In this document: positions 1 to 10,993 of the stretch, in pieces
Layout of the letters: the number at the start of each line of letters is the position of its first letter
Numbering within the stretch: position 1 is the first letter of the stretch
DNA from: Huaxiibacter chinensis
GTDB lineage: Bacteria > Pseudomonadota > Gammaproteobacteria > Enterobacterales > Enterobacteriaceae
DNA length: 64,000 nt
Assembly: GCF_022171985.1 (NCBI RefSeq)
Contig: NZ_JAJVHF010000001.1
Span: 1-64,000 of the forward strand
Direction of reading: 5' to 3'
Translations under genes and position numbers: made by a program
Notes under the pieces: generated by a model
Told to the model about the DNA's origin: nothing
Seen by the model: only the letters and a program-made list of their open reading frames with translations
Databases searched by the model: none

Positions 1-387
1 TGCGCGGAAATGGACGAACAGTGGGGATACGTCGGGGCTAAATCGCGCCAGCGCTGGCTGTTTTACGCGTATGACAGGCTCCGGAAGACGGTTGTGGCGC
101 ACGTATTCGGTGAACGCACTATGGCGACGCTGGGGCGTCTTATGAGCCTGCTGTCACCCTTTGACGTGGTGATATGGATGACGGATGGCTGGCCGCTGTA
201 TGAATCCCGCCTGAAGGGAAAGCTGCACGTAATCAGCAAGCGATATACGCAGCGAATTGAGCGGCATAACCTGAATCTGAGGCAGCACCTGGCACGGCTG
301 GGACGGAAGTCGCTGTCGTTCTCAAAATCGGTGGAGCTGCATGACAAAGTCATCGGGCATTATCTGAACATAAAACACTATCAATAA
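1..387 (+). CDS. insB: IS1 transposase, InsB part (5' partial)
   Basis: This is the C-terminal portion of the IS1 DDE transposase, which cuts and joins element ends. The frame is open from base 1, with residues C-A-E before the first Met at position 10, so the gene enters the window already in progress. The sequence matches IS1 InsB as I know it: it opens [16 protein letters not shown], includes the catalytic-region segment [12 protein letters not shown] and ends [10 protein letters not shown]. The stop at 385-387 overlaps the terminal repeat, as in IS1. In IS1 the active enzyme is made by frameshifting from InsA into this frame; that junction is upstream of the window. Confidence 0.95.
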   Translation, partial: CAEMDEQWGYVGAKSRQRWLFYAYDRLRKTVVAHVFGERTMATLGRLMSLLSPFDVVIWMTDGWPLYESRLKGKLHVISKRYTQRIERHNLNLRQHLARLGRKSLSFSKSVELHDKVIGHYLNIKHYQ

Positions 388-402
388 GTTGGAGTCATTA
401 CC
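380..402. repeat. IS1 right terminal inverted repeat (IRR)
   Basis: These 23 bases match the IS1 IRR; read inward it begins GGTAATGACTCCAACTTATT. It marks the IS1/chromosome junction at 402/403. Confidence 0.9.
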
Positions 403-1088
403 CCTCCGGCGATGGCTCCGGTGATCACGTGGCTATTTTCTGGTAACCATTTATAAGCAATCAGCGAAGCTCCGGCCGCTACGGCCCAGATACAAAATAT
501 TCTTAGATTTCTTTCTCCTTCAAACACCATGGAAAGGAGAAAACATCCCATGACCATGTCAAGACCATAGTTTTTAGGCTCCTGGATAGCATTACCGAAA
601 TACAGTCCTACAAGAGTCCCTATTACCCAAAAAAGCCATAACGCAAGACCGCCGCCAAAGAGCAATCCCAGTCCTGCTTTTCCCCTGCTGAATGCCTGAA
701 TTGACATAGCCCAGTTTGCATCGGATGCAACCATCATGATTCCGTAGCGTTTAGCGGGTGTTAAAGAGCGCAACCAGGGATATAAGGTGGCCCCCATCAA
801 CAGATGTCTGGCATTAATGGCAAAGACGGTGGCTATTAGCGTTATTACAGGAATATGAGGCGTCCAAAGCTCTAACGCTGCGAATTGTGCATAACCGGCA
901 AATACCAACAAGCTCATCATTGTCGCAGTCATCTGGTCCAATCCTTTCTGTGATGCAGCCAGGCCAAAGGCGGCCCCAAAAACAGCGACAAAAAGTGAAA
1001 CCGGGACAAGTTGCCGAAAACCAGCACAAATAAGTGAATGATTAAGTTGAGAAAAATCGGGCTCATGATACGTCATCTGAGGCCTCAT
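381..1088 (-). CDS. AzlC-family branched-chain amino acid exporter subunit, 3' end cut by IS1
   Basis: This is a membrane protein of the AzlC/YgaZ family, the large subunit of a two-component branched-chain amino acid exporter that normally pairs with a small AzlD/YgaH subunit. Family features seen are the N-terminal GAAFGLAA helix, the [12 protein letters not shown] segment, [15 protein letters not shown] and SDANWAMS. I chose the start at 1088 because GAGGA lies 5 bases upstream; an in-frame ATG at 1145 lacks this. The last residues (VMTPTY) are encoded by the IS1 terminal repeat, so the final membrane helix is truncated. Any azlD partner would lie beyond IS1, outside the window. Activity may be lost or impaired. 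Confidence 0.8.
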   Translation of the reverse strand: MRPQMTYHEPDFSQLNHSLICAGFRQLVPVSLFVAVFGAAFGLAASQKGLDQMTATMMSLLVFAGYAQFAALELWTPHIPVITLIATVFAINARHLLMGATLYPWLRSLTPAKRYGIMMVASDANWAMSIQAFSRGKAGLGLLFGGGLALWLFWVIGTLVGLYFGNAIQEPKNYGLDMVMGCFLLSMVFEGERNLRIFCIWAVAAGASLIAYKWLPENSHVITGAIAGGVMTPTY

Positions 1089-1200
1089 GATCTTCCTCTC
1101 AGTAATGTTAAACAGAGGGCCACTATGACAGTGTTGTGAAATCAATAAAAACGAATAATAATTGATATTACTATTTGATAATCAAATACAAGGATCAAAG

Positions 1201-2073
1201 GTGCATTACCAAGACCTCCAGATGGACTGGCTTAAATGTTTTGTTGCGGTAGTGGACGCGGGGTCGCTTTCAGCTGCGGCACCTGAGGTCCATCGCTCAC
1301 AGTCTGCGGTCAGCATGCAGCTTAAAAAGCTGGAATCCGCATTAGAGTGTCAGCTTTTACTTCGCGGTCCTCGCCAACATCAACTCACGTCTGAAGGACA
1401 AAAACTGTTGGGATATGCCCGAAGGATGCTCGACCTTCATGATGAAATGCAGGCAGCATTCCACGGTAAGGAATTAACAGGGCGTATTCGTCTGGGGGTT
1501 CCTGATGATTATGCAGCAAAATACCTTACACCTGCTCTAAAGAGATTTGCGCCTAACTTTGGATCAGTCGAGATCGAACTTAGTTGTGAGCAATCAACGT
1601 CACTCATTCCTCGCGTTGAGAGCGGCGAACTTGATTTGGCCCTGGTTTCCCGGGAACATCACAGCCAGGGCTCGTTACTGTTTTATGAACCTATGGTGTG
1701 GATAGGTTCTCCGCAATTTGAAGTGTGGAGGCGAGATCCATTACCCATTGCGGTATATGAAAGCACGAGCCTTGCTAAGCGTAGTGCTATCAATGCATTA
1801 GCATTACAGGGGCGTAGATATAAGGTGGTCTATAACAGCTCCAGTCTGTCGGGACAAATTACAGCAGTAGAAAGTGGCCTGGCTGTTGCCGTTCTGACCC
1901 AGTGCAGCGTGCCACCCCATTTACAAGTTCTTGGCAGTGAACATCTTTTGGGGCCTCTTGAACCTATGGAAGTAGCATTGTTCAGAAGTCGTGCCTCTCA
2001 GGGCTCTTCAGCTGTGGATAGTTTGTATGATTTGCTAATCAGGACATTAAGGGTAAGAAACGTTGAAAATTGA
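1201..2073 (+). CDS. LysR-family transcriptional regulator
   Basis: This is a LysR-type regulator with an N-terminal winged helix-turn-helix (MDWLKCFVAVVDAGSLSAAA...SAVSMQLKKLE) and a C-terminal periplasmic-binding-like effector domain (GRIRLGVPDDYA, ESGELDLALVS). It is divergent from the azlC-like gene and probably controls it, since LysR regulators are commonly transcribed away from their target. I place the start at the GTG at 1201, with AAGGA six bases upstream; an ATG at 1162 has no ribosome-binding site, and an ATG at 1222 is also possible. The HTH carries Pro-Glu (SAAAPEVHRSQS) where most relatives have residues such as A-x-L. The effector is unknown. Confidence 0.85.
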   Translation: MHYQDLQMDWLKCFVAVVDAGSLSAAAPEVHRSQSAVSMQLKKLESALECQLLLRGPRQHQLTSEGQKLLGYARRMLDLHDEMQAAFHGKELTGRIRLGVPDDYAAKYLTPALKRFAPNFGSVEIELSCEQSTSLIPRVESGELDLALVSREHHSQGSLLFYEPMVWIGSPQFEVWRRDPLPIAVYESTSLAKRSAINALALQGRRYKVVYNSSSLSGQITAVESGLAVAVLTQCSVPPHLQVLGSEHLLGPLEPMEVALFRSRASQGSSAVDSLYDLLIRTLRVRNVEN

Positions 2074-2416
2074 GACGATTTATTAGATGCCTCAACGTCC
2101 GCTGTTCGCTCACAGCGGACCTTCAGCTCTGTTAGCTTGTCTACTCAGTGCCATGAATCGACTGCAAGGGTAAATAAGATATCTAAAAGCTAATGGTTTG
2201 CCACGATGGGTATGTGGTTGATATATCGATCTGGTTCTGATCGATTTTTCCGCTAATGCGTAATTGCTGAAGGTCATTGTCTAGATATTGTATGTTAAAA
2301 AATAGGCGGAGCTTTGTTCCGAACAATAAGCTTCTAGATCAAAAGGCCGTCAACTTTGGATGCTGGAATATATTATTATTCTGGTTGTGTTAAGTAAGGT
2401 TGATAACTTTGAAGTG
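2074..2416. other. AT-rich intergenic stretch without a gene
   Basis: These 343 bases lie between convergent genes. The only structure I see is a 9-bp hairpin (arms 2097-2105 and 2112-2120, gtccgctgt/acagcggac) just after the LysR stop. It has no T-run, so it is not a clear intrinsic terminator. The rest is AT-rich with no convincing ORF or RNA. Confidence 0.5.
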
Positions 2417-2758
2417 TTAATATTTTTTTCTCTTTTCGGCGTTTCTATATTTCAATAGTGGCAATTTATATTGTTTAGAGAAAACTCGAGTAAAAGTTTG
2501 TTGTGAATCGAATCCATATTTAAAGGCGATAACCATCACTGGCTCATTAGTCTCGATAAGATCTTTTGCTGCAAGTCTAAGTTTCGTATCTCTTATGTAC
2601 TTCCCAAGGCTAACTTCATTTACCTGTACAAAAATCCGCTGAAGATGCCACCTGGAGTAACCTGCCCGCGCAGCAACATCTTCTATCTTCAGCGGTTTAT
2701 GTAAGTTTGAATCAATCCATCGAGCTATTTCATCGATGATATCTTCTATTCTGAACAT
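2417..2758 (-). CDS. AraC-family regulator of the SoxS/MarA/RamA size class
   Basis: This is a stand-alone AraC/XylS DNA-binding protein of 113 residues, the size of SoxS, MarA and RamA, with no effector domain. The first HTH reads IEDVAARAGYSRWHLQRIF and the second region contains the highly conserved KYGFDSQQTFTRVFSKQYKLP. Proteins of this class activate stress and multidrug-resistance genes and are controlled mainly through their abundance. It lies 56 bases downstream of a YhcN-family periplasmic stress gene on the same strand, so the two may be cotranscribed. It is not close enough to any one of SoxS, MarA or RamA for me to give a symbol. No strong Shine-Dalgarno is visible. Confidence 0.85.
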   Translation of the reverse strand: MFRIEDIIDEIARWIDSNLHKPLKIEDVAARAGYSRWHLQRIFVQVNEVSLGKYIRDTKLRLAAKDLIETNEPVMVIAFKYGFDSQQTFTRVFSKQYKLPLLKYRNAEKRKKY

Positions 2759-2814
2759 AAATCGACGCTCACTATAAGAGGGCTGTGATACATCCTGTTT
2801 GGGATGCTAATGAT

Positions 2815-3066
2815 TTACTTATATATTTCAGCAACCCCATGTAGCCTGTTATCCCCCGTTGTCGAAAGGATTTTGAATGACGTTGCCCCTTGCTCATCAG
2901 CCTTACGAGAAAGAACATCTGATAACTCATCAAGCGTATAGGCATTGCTGGCTGAGACTACACCGATCTTTTCTTTCCCATCTGCATGGTTAATTTCCTG
3001 AGCGGCAGATGCGGCATTCACTGTAATAAATCCCACGACCAATGAAGTAATAAGTAGTGCTTTCAT
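2815..3066 (-). CDS. YhcN/YdgH-family (DUF1471) small periplasmic stress protein
   Basis: The product is an 83-residue secreted protein. Residues 1-22 form a signal peptide (MKALLITSLVVGFITVNAASA, cleavage before AQE) and residues 23-83 form a single DUF1471 domain. The domain has the family pattern GVVSASNAYTLDELSDVLSRKADEQGATSFKI, ending GVAEIYK. Relatives such as BhsA, McbA and YhcN respond to acid, peroxide, copper and biofilm stress; the exact role here cannot be read from sequence. A 24-bp perfect palindrome centred about 75 bases upstream of the start is a likely operator. The next gene downstream is the AraC-type regulator. Confidence 0.85.
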   Translation of the reverse strand: MKALLITSLVVGFITVNAASAAQEINHADGKEKIGVVSASNAYTLDELSDVLSRKADEQGATSFKILSTTGDNRLHGVAEIYK

Positions 3067-3128
3067 ATCTAATACCTCTTTTAAACTCTATGTTTGAAAC
3101 TGGACTCGCATCAGGGGAAACAATCCCC

Positions 3129-3152
3129 GTCTGTATATACAAATATACAGAC
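3129..3152. promoter_or_regulatory. Perfect 24-bp palindrome, putative operator
   Basis: The arms gtctgtatat (3129-3138) and atatacagac (3143-3152) are separated by acaa. It lies upstream of the YhcN-family gene. The CTGT...ACAG ends recall a LexA box, but the spacing is 12 rather than 8, so a TetR- or MarR-type operator is more likely. The cognate regulator is not identified. Confidence 0.5.
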
Positions 3153-3191
3153 CTAAGCTGTCATGAGGCTGACGGCTATATGACAAAATTG

Positions 3192-3983
3192 TCAGGGTTG
3201 TCGATTGGTTAATTTTTTTGAATACAAATTCAGCTTGTTAATAATGCAGTCAGGTTCTTCACGCAGAGGCATGTTGTCAATGTCCAGAACCCCATCATTT
3301 TTTTGTGGATCATCAGCCAGCAGGTCTGCAAACAGTGGGGTAAGATCCTGCTGTGCTTCGCCTTGCTCAGCAACCAGCTCGAACGTTTTATTTTTTGCCT
3401 CGTCGTGGGTCAGGGCACTGATCAGAACCTGGGCGATTTGCTCCCGGGATATCACACCATCTTCCGGTGTTCCCGTATGGCGACGATCCCCCTGAAGCAT
3501 AACGATTCTGTGCTCATCATCATGGTTGTAATCAAACCAGCCGGGTCTGACGATGGTATAGGGGTGACCACTTGCCCTGACCAGACGCTCGGCACGTCTT
3601 TTCCAGTCATGAACCTCAGTGCGTTGATTCCAGGTGCTGAGTCGTTCAGTCACACCAATCGTGGTCATCAGAGCGATATGAATAGGTACATCCCTAAATA
3701 TTCGTAAAATATTGCGCACTCCGCCGTAATCTATCGCTCTGGCACCAATACGTCCCTGTCCATCGGAACCGAGGGTGAAGATGATGCCATCAATATCTTT
3801 CGGCAATTCGGTGAGTGTTTCAGGCATTGAAACATCGCCGTAAAAAACATCTGTTCCACGAGGAAGCAATTTTACTTTGCGTTAATTTCTGACCAGCGCG
3901 ACGGGCTGATGGCCCATTTTGATAGTGATATACACAACCTGAAGGCCAATACTTCCTGTCGCCCCTGCAACGAGTATTCTCAT
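3192..3983 (-). pseudogene. NAD(P)-binding short-chain dehydrogenase/NmrA-like protein, broken by a nonsense codon
   Basis: The gene starts at ATG 3983 with a Rossmann motif (MRILVAGATGSIGLQVV), reads 33 residues to VALVRN, then meets an in-frame TAA at 3884-3882. The same frame continues RKVKLLPRGTDVFYGDVSMPETL and stays open to 3192. The frame is unchanged across the break, so this is a point nonsense mutation, not a frameshift. The downstream part keeps the SDR-like segments DGIIFTLGSDGQGRIGARA and YTIVRPGWFDY. Restart at TTG 3869 would give a 225-residue product without the dinucleotide-binding fold, so it is probably inactive. It is divergent from the LysR gene at 4132. Confidence 0.8.
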
Positions 3984-4092
3984 GATAAACCTACTGATAA
4001 TGCAGACTTATTTACGATACGGTCAGAATATCAATTATCATTAATGTCAGTAATGGAGCTAAAATGATTGTGTCTATGAACACCCTTCATGA

Positions 4093-5025
<933 letters not shown>

Positions 5026-5059
5026 CGGGTCCCCCAATCTCAGCGGACCCGCCCGGATA

Positions 5060-6975
<1,916 letters not shown>

Positions 6976-7087
6976 TTATTCGATTAGATGGGGTAATTAG
7001 CTAGGGTTTATTAGGTATGTTCATTAATTTTTAGGGAGGGCTTAAGGTCGGCTTTGTGCCAGAAGCGGACCTTTCCAAAAGCGCCAT

Positions 7088-7990
7088 TCAATCTTTTAGC
7101 AAGCTCATTTCTTCAGAGAGCCATTGTCTCAGGATGCTTATTTTAAATGAATCCTGATTATCTGGACGGTAGACTAAATCGTACCCCCGTTCAGCCTTAA
7201 GCTTGTACTGTGGAAACGGAACAACAAGCCTTCCAGCAGCTACATCATCTGCAATCAGAAGACTGCGTCCGAGAGCAACACCTTCGCCACGTATAGCAGC
7301 CTCAGTCGCCATGCTGCCAAGAGTCCATAAGGGCCCCTGATGGCAACAGAAATTTTTTTCTCCGGCCAACTCAAACCATGCCTGCCAGTTCGCCTGCATT
7401 CTGTACTCATGAAGAAGAACGCAGTTTAAAAGTTCCTTAATCCCTTTCAGACCATTATGTTTCTCAAGAAAACCTGGACTACAGACAGGGGTGACGGTTT
7501 CATCAAACATACGCTCAGACGAAACATTGTGATAATTGCCAGGGCCGTAACGAATTGCAGCATCTACCTGACCATCATTAAGATCCACATTAATGTCAGT
7601 AACATCCAGTTGAATATCAAATTCTGGATATCTCTGCCTGAACCGGCTGAGACGCGGTGCTAACCATTTACTGGCAAATGAAACCGTTGTGCTTATACGT
7701 AAACTCTTTATCAGGTTTCTTCCACGCAGACGCTCAGACTCCTTCATTAAGTCACTCAAAAGACGGGTAACCACTTGGTGAAATTCGCCCCCTTGCTCCG
7801 TCAGAATTATCCGCCGTGTCAGCCTGAAAAATAGCTTAAACCCCAGATGCTCTTCGAGCTTCCGGATTTGCCGGCTTATCGCGCCATGCGTAACGTGCAA
7901 CTCCGCTGCCGCCAGCGTCATGCTTGAGAGGCGGGCTGTGGCTTCAAAAGCGCGCAGAGTCTGCAATGGGGGAAGGCGATCGAATATCAT
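7088..7990 (-). CDS. LysR-family regulator, GcvA-like
   Basis: This is a LysR-type regulator whose N-terminus (LPPLQTLRAFEATARLSSMTLAAAELHVTHGAISRQIRKLEE) is the pattern of the GcvA subgroup. The effector domain includes LAPRLSRFRQRYPEFDIQLDV and DAAIRYGPGNYHNV. It is divergent from the gamma-glutamylcyclotransferase-like gene at 8106 across 115 bases, which makes that gene a candidate target. It lies in the lower-GC accessory part of the window. Confidence 0.88.
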   Translation of the reverse strand: MIFDRLPPLQTLRAFEATARLSSMTLAAAELHVTHGAISRQIRKLEEHLGFKLFFRLTRRIILTEQGGEFHQVVTRLLSDLMKESERLRGRNLIKSLRISTTVSFASKWLAPRLSRFRQRYPEFDIQLDVTDINVDLNDGQVDAAIRYGPGNYHNVSSERMFDETVTPVCSPGFLEKHNGLKGIKELLNCVLLHEYRMQANWQAWFELAGEKNFCCHQGPLWTLGSMATEAAIRGEGVALGRSLLIADDVAAGRLVVPFPQYKLKAERGYDLVYRPDNQDSFKISILRQWLSEEMSLLKD

Positions 7991-8105
7991 ACGCGTGATA
8001 ATAATTCACGCATGTTGTGAGAACAAATAATTTGTCAGGTCAGAGTCCGAAAATCAAAATTAACATAAAGACCATTACTATTTTCATCGCGATACCGGAG
8101 GAATA

Positions 8106-8432
8106 ATGGAAAGTTTGTTTGTTTACGGGACTCTCGGTCCTGGCCGGCCTAATGCTCATATTCTTGAAAATATTGGGGGCACATGGCAGGAGGGTCACGT
8201 GGGAGGATCACTTCTTGCCAAAGGTTGGGGAGCAGAAATGGGTTATCCGGGAATTGTGCTGGGTGAGTCAGGAAATCGTGTACAGGGTTTTCTTTTCACG
8301 TCAGAGAATTTACATCATCACTGGCACATACTCGATGAGTTCGAAGGTTATGAGTATGAACGTGTTCCGGTAGAGGTAACCATAATTACCGGTCAGACAG
8401 TGCATTCATGTATCTATATGCTCAAAGCATAA
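8106..8432 (+). CDS. Gamma-glutamylcyclotransferase (GGCT/AIG2-like) family protein
   Basis: This is a 108-residue protein of the gamma-glutamylcyclotransferase fold. The substrate-loop signature sits at the N-terminus (LFVYGTLGPG), and the conserved acidic residues expected at the active site are in HILDEFEGYEYERVPVEV. Family members open gamma-glutamyl amides to 5-oxoproline and a free amine; the substrate here is unknown. A strong GGAGGA ribosome-binding site lies 3-8 bases before the ATG. It is divergent from the GcvA-like regulator. The 3' end abuts a transporter remnant in another frame. Confidence 0.85.
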   Translation: MESLFVYGTLGPGRPNAHILENIGGTWQEGHVGGSLLAKGWGAEMGYPGIVLGESGNRVQGFLFTSENLHHHWHILDEFEGYEYERVPVEVTIITGQTVHSCIYMLKA

Positions 8433-8599
8433 ACTATGAGACCCGCTGCAAGCGGATTACACAATGGCCTTATACCGTTCCAGTTTTTGCTGGCATGGGA
8501 CGACAGTTTTTTAGGCCTGATGAAGGACTGTGTGCGCCACAATGGTTAGGGATAGCAATTACATTTGTAGCCATTTGTGTCACGTTTCTGTCAGGATGA
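8408..8599 (+). pseudogene. Remnant of an EamA/DMT-type transporter C-terminus
   Basis: A short open stretch ends in APQWLGIAITFVAICVTFLSG, which reads like the last helix of an EamA drug/metabolite transporter (the common pattern is ...QWLGIALI...). The residues before it (TVPVFAGMGRQFFRPDEGL) resemble the loop and helix that normally precede it. No upstream transporter sequence is present, so this is a decayed 3' fragment. Another short in-frame scrap begins at ATG 8598 and stops within 20 codons. The similarity is recognised by eye and is weak. Confidence 0.4.
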
Positions 8600-8751
8600 C
8601 AGCCCAGTATCACAACGATCGCGGTCTCGACTGGGTGAAAGTGAAGGTGTAACTACGTGAATATCTTGGCCCTATCCTCCTGCCAGTTTCGCATAATTTA
8701 AGGATTCATTTTGGGGAGGAATTTTGGAGGGGTTTTGGGGAAGAAATCGGA

Positions 8752-8777
8752 CAAAAAACCGGGCATTACGCCCGGTT
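8752..8777 (-). terminator. Intrinsic terminator of dcp
   Basis: On the minus strand, hairpin arms accgggc / gcccggt with loop gtaat are followed by TTTTTTG. It lies about 25 bases past the dcp stop. Confidence 0.8.
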
Positions 8778-8799
8778 CTGTTATCTGCTCATAATGGCT

Positions 8800-10839
8800 C
8801 TACTCGCTCAACCCACGGTTCTCCAGCATCGGTTCAATCTGTGGATCGTGCCCGCGCCAGTTCCGATAAAGCTCAGCTAAATCAGCGCTATTCCCGCGCG
8901 ACAAAATCGCCTCGCGGAATTTTTGCCCGTTCTCGCGGGTTAATCCACCCTGTTCAACAAACCACTGATACCCATCGTCCGCCAGCATTTGCGTCCACAG
9001 ATAAGCGTAATACCCTGCCGCATAGCCGCCGCCGAAGATATGGGAGAAATAGCTGCTGCGATAGCGTGGCGGGACGGCAGACAGATCCACGCCCTCTTTT
9101 TTAAGGGCTTCTGACTCAAACGTCTCGACGCTGGTCACGCTGGTCTGGGCTGAAATCCCGTGCCAGTTCATGTCAAGCAGTGCTGCGCTGAGCAGCTCGG
9201 TCATATCGTATCCTTTATTAAACTGCGTGGCGGCGAGCATTTTTTCGCGCAGGGCGTCCGGCATAGGCTCGCCGGTCTGGTAATGCCGCGCGTAATGCGC
9301 AAAGACCTGAGGATGACTGGCCCAGTGTTCGTTGATTTGCGACGGGAACTCAACAAAATCACGCGGGGTATTGGTGCCGGAAAGCGTTGCGAAACGCTGA
9401 TTCGCAAAGAGTCCGTGCAGGGTATGACCAAACTCGTGGAATAACGTGATGACATCATCCCAGGACAGCAGAGCCGTCTGTCCGCTGGCGGGTTTCTGGT
9501 AGTTACAGACGTTATAGATCACCGGGCGTGAGGCAAATTCATGCGATTGTTCGACGAAATTGCCCATCCACGCCCCGCCGCCTTTTGAATCCCGGGCAAA
9601 GAAATCACCGTAGAACAGCGCCATGCCCTCCCCGTTTTCAGCAAAAATTTCCCAGACGCGCACGTCGGGGTGATAAACCGGGATATCGAACCGCTCGACG
9701 AAGCGCAGGCCAAACAGTTGGCTGGCCGCCCAGAATACGCCCTTTTCCAGCGTCGTGTTCAGCGCAAAATAGGGTTTGATCTGTGACTCGTCCAGCGCAT
9801 ATTTTGCCAGCCGGACACGCTCGGCGTAGTAGGCCCAGTCCCATGCCTCGGCCTTAAACCCGGCCTGCTCGGTGTCAATAACGCTCTGAATATCGGCCTG
9901 CTCGCGTTCTGCACGCCTGCGTGCCGCCGGGACGATGCCCCGCATAAAGTCCAGCGCGGCCTGGGGCGTTTTCGCCATTTGATCGGCGGTGCTCCAGCTG
10001 GCATAGCTGTCAAAACCCAGCAGTTGCGCCTGGCGGGCGCGAAGCGCTGCAAGTCTCAGCACCAGCTTGCGCGTGTCGTTTTCATCGCCTTTCTGCGTAC
10101 GGTTCCAGCCCGCCATGAAAAGATTTTCACGCGTCTGGCGATCCTGGAGCACGGCAAGCGCGGGTTGCTGTGTCGTATTGAGCAAAGGTATGAGCCAGCG
10201 ATCGGTTAAGCCTTTCTCAGCCGCCGCCTGCGCGGCAGTGGCAATCTCTTCTGCACTCATTCCCTCAAGCTGATGACGGTAATCCACCACCAGCCCGCCC
10301 GCTTTATCGGCAGCGAGCAGACGCTGATTAAACTGACTGGTCAGCGACGCTGACTCGGTGTTAAGCGCTTTCAGTTCCGTTTTTTGTTCTTCCGTAAGTT
10401 GCGCACCGGCCAGAATAAAGCGCTGATGCATCTCTTCAACCAGGCGTCGGGATTCGTCATCCAGGGTCGTCTGATCCTGACGAACGCGCTCGACGCGCGC
10501 AAAAAGCGTTTCGTTCAGCCAGATTTCATTCGCCAGATCGGCAAGCTCCGTGGAGAACGCTTCATCCAGGGCCTGGAGATAATCGTTGGTATGCGCAGAG
10601 GTCATCGCAAAGAAGACGCTGCTCACGCGCGACAGCATCGCCCCGCTTTTCTCCAGGGCAAGGACGGTGTTGGCAAAATCAGGGGCGGCGGTGTCAGCAA
10701 TAATGGCCGCGATATCAGCCCGCTTCTGGCGCAGGGCTTCGTCAAATGCCGGGCGATAGTGCGCGTCTTCAATAACATCAAAGCGCGGGGCCTGATAAGG
10801 CAAATAACTGACTTCAAAAAAAGGGTTTGAAACCGACAT
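8800..10839 (-). CDS. dcp: Peptidyl-dipeptidase Dcp (dipeptidyl carboxypeptidase II)
   Basis: This M3-family zinc metallopeptidase removes dipeptides from peptide C-termini and helps recycle peptides in the cytoplasm or periplasm. The length of 679 residues is close to E. coli Dcp (681). The zinc motif HEFGH is at residues 468-472, in ITLFHEFGHTLHGLF, and the substrate-binding HIFGGGYAAGYYAYLW is near residue 610. AGGAG lies 6 bases before the ATG. It is divergent from ydfG, as in E. coli, and a clear terminator follows. Confidence 0.96.
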   Translation of the reverse strand: MSVSNPFFEVSYLPYQAPRFDVIEDAHYRPAFDEALRQKRADIAAIIADTAAPDFANTVLALEKSGAMLSRVSSVFFAMTSAHTNDYLQALDEAFSTELADLANEIWLNETLFARVERVRQDQTTLDDESRRLVEEMHQRFILAGAQLTEEQKTELKALNTESASLTSQFNQRLLAADKAGGLVVDYRHQLEGMSAEEIATAAQAAAEKGLTDRWLIPLLNTTQQPALAVLQDRQTRENLFMAGWNRTQKGDENDTRKLVLRLAALRARQAQLLGFDSYASWSTADQMAKTPQAALDFMRGIVPAARRRAEREQADIQSVIDTEQAGFKAEAWDWAYYAERVRLAKYALDESQIKPYFALNTTLEKGVFWAASQLFGLRFVERFDIPVYHPDVRVWEIFAENGEGMALFYGDFFARDSKGGGAWMGNFVEQSHEFASRPVIYNVCNYQKPASGQTALLSWDDVITLFHEFGHTLHGLFANQRFATLSGTNTPRDFVEFPSQINEHWASHPQVFAHYARHYQTGEPMPDALREKMLAATQFNKGYDMTELLSAALLDMNWHGISAQTSVTSVETFESEALKKEGVDLSAVPPRYRSSYFSHIFGGGYAAGYYAYLWTQMLADDGYQWFVEQGGLTRENGQKFREAILSRGNSADLAELYRNWRGHDPQIEPMLENRGLSE

Positions 10840-10949
10840 TTTTTACTCCTGAGGACGGGTCATTCCCCCAGAGTAGGCCAGCACGCAACAAGCTGCAATA
10901 ACTGGCGTTCAGTGCGTAACAAAAGTTGCCTTAACGCGGTGCGCAAGTG

Positions 10950-10960
10950 CGTGCTATGGT
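10950..10960 (+). promoter_or_regulatory. Extended -10 promoter candidate for ydfG
   Basis: TGcTATGGT (10952-10960) is an extended -10 element about 34 bases before the ydfG start. No good -35 is found at normal spacing, which fits an extended -10 promoter. Confidence 0.45.
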
Positions 10961-10993
10961 AGTACAACACAAAAAGCGTTGAGGAACAGTGAG

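Larger units (their letters stand above)
1..402 (+). mobile_element. IS1-family insertion sequence, right-hand part
   Basis: The window opens inside an IS1 element: the 3' part of the transposase frame followed by the right terminal inverted repeat, whose outer end is at 402. The left end lies outside the window, so the target duplication cannot be checked; the flanking bases start at 403 (cctccggcg, a plausible 9-bp target). The element has landed in the 3' end of the azlC-like gene on the opposite strand, which now reads 22 bases into IS1 before stopping. Confidence 0.95.

Noticed and set aside
2097..2120. Terminator after the first LysR gene
   Set aside because: The hairpin is good, but no T-run follows; recorded only in the intergenic entry.
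3131..3150. LexA box in front of the YhcN-family gene
   Set aside because: CTGT and ACAG are present, but separated by 12 bases rather than the 8 that LexA needs.
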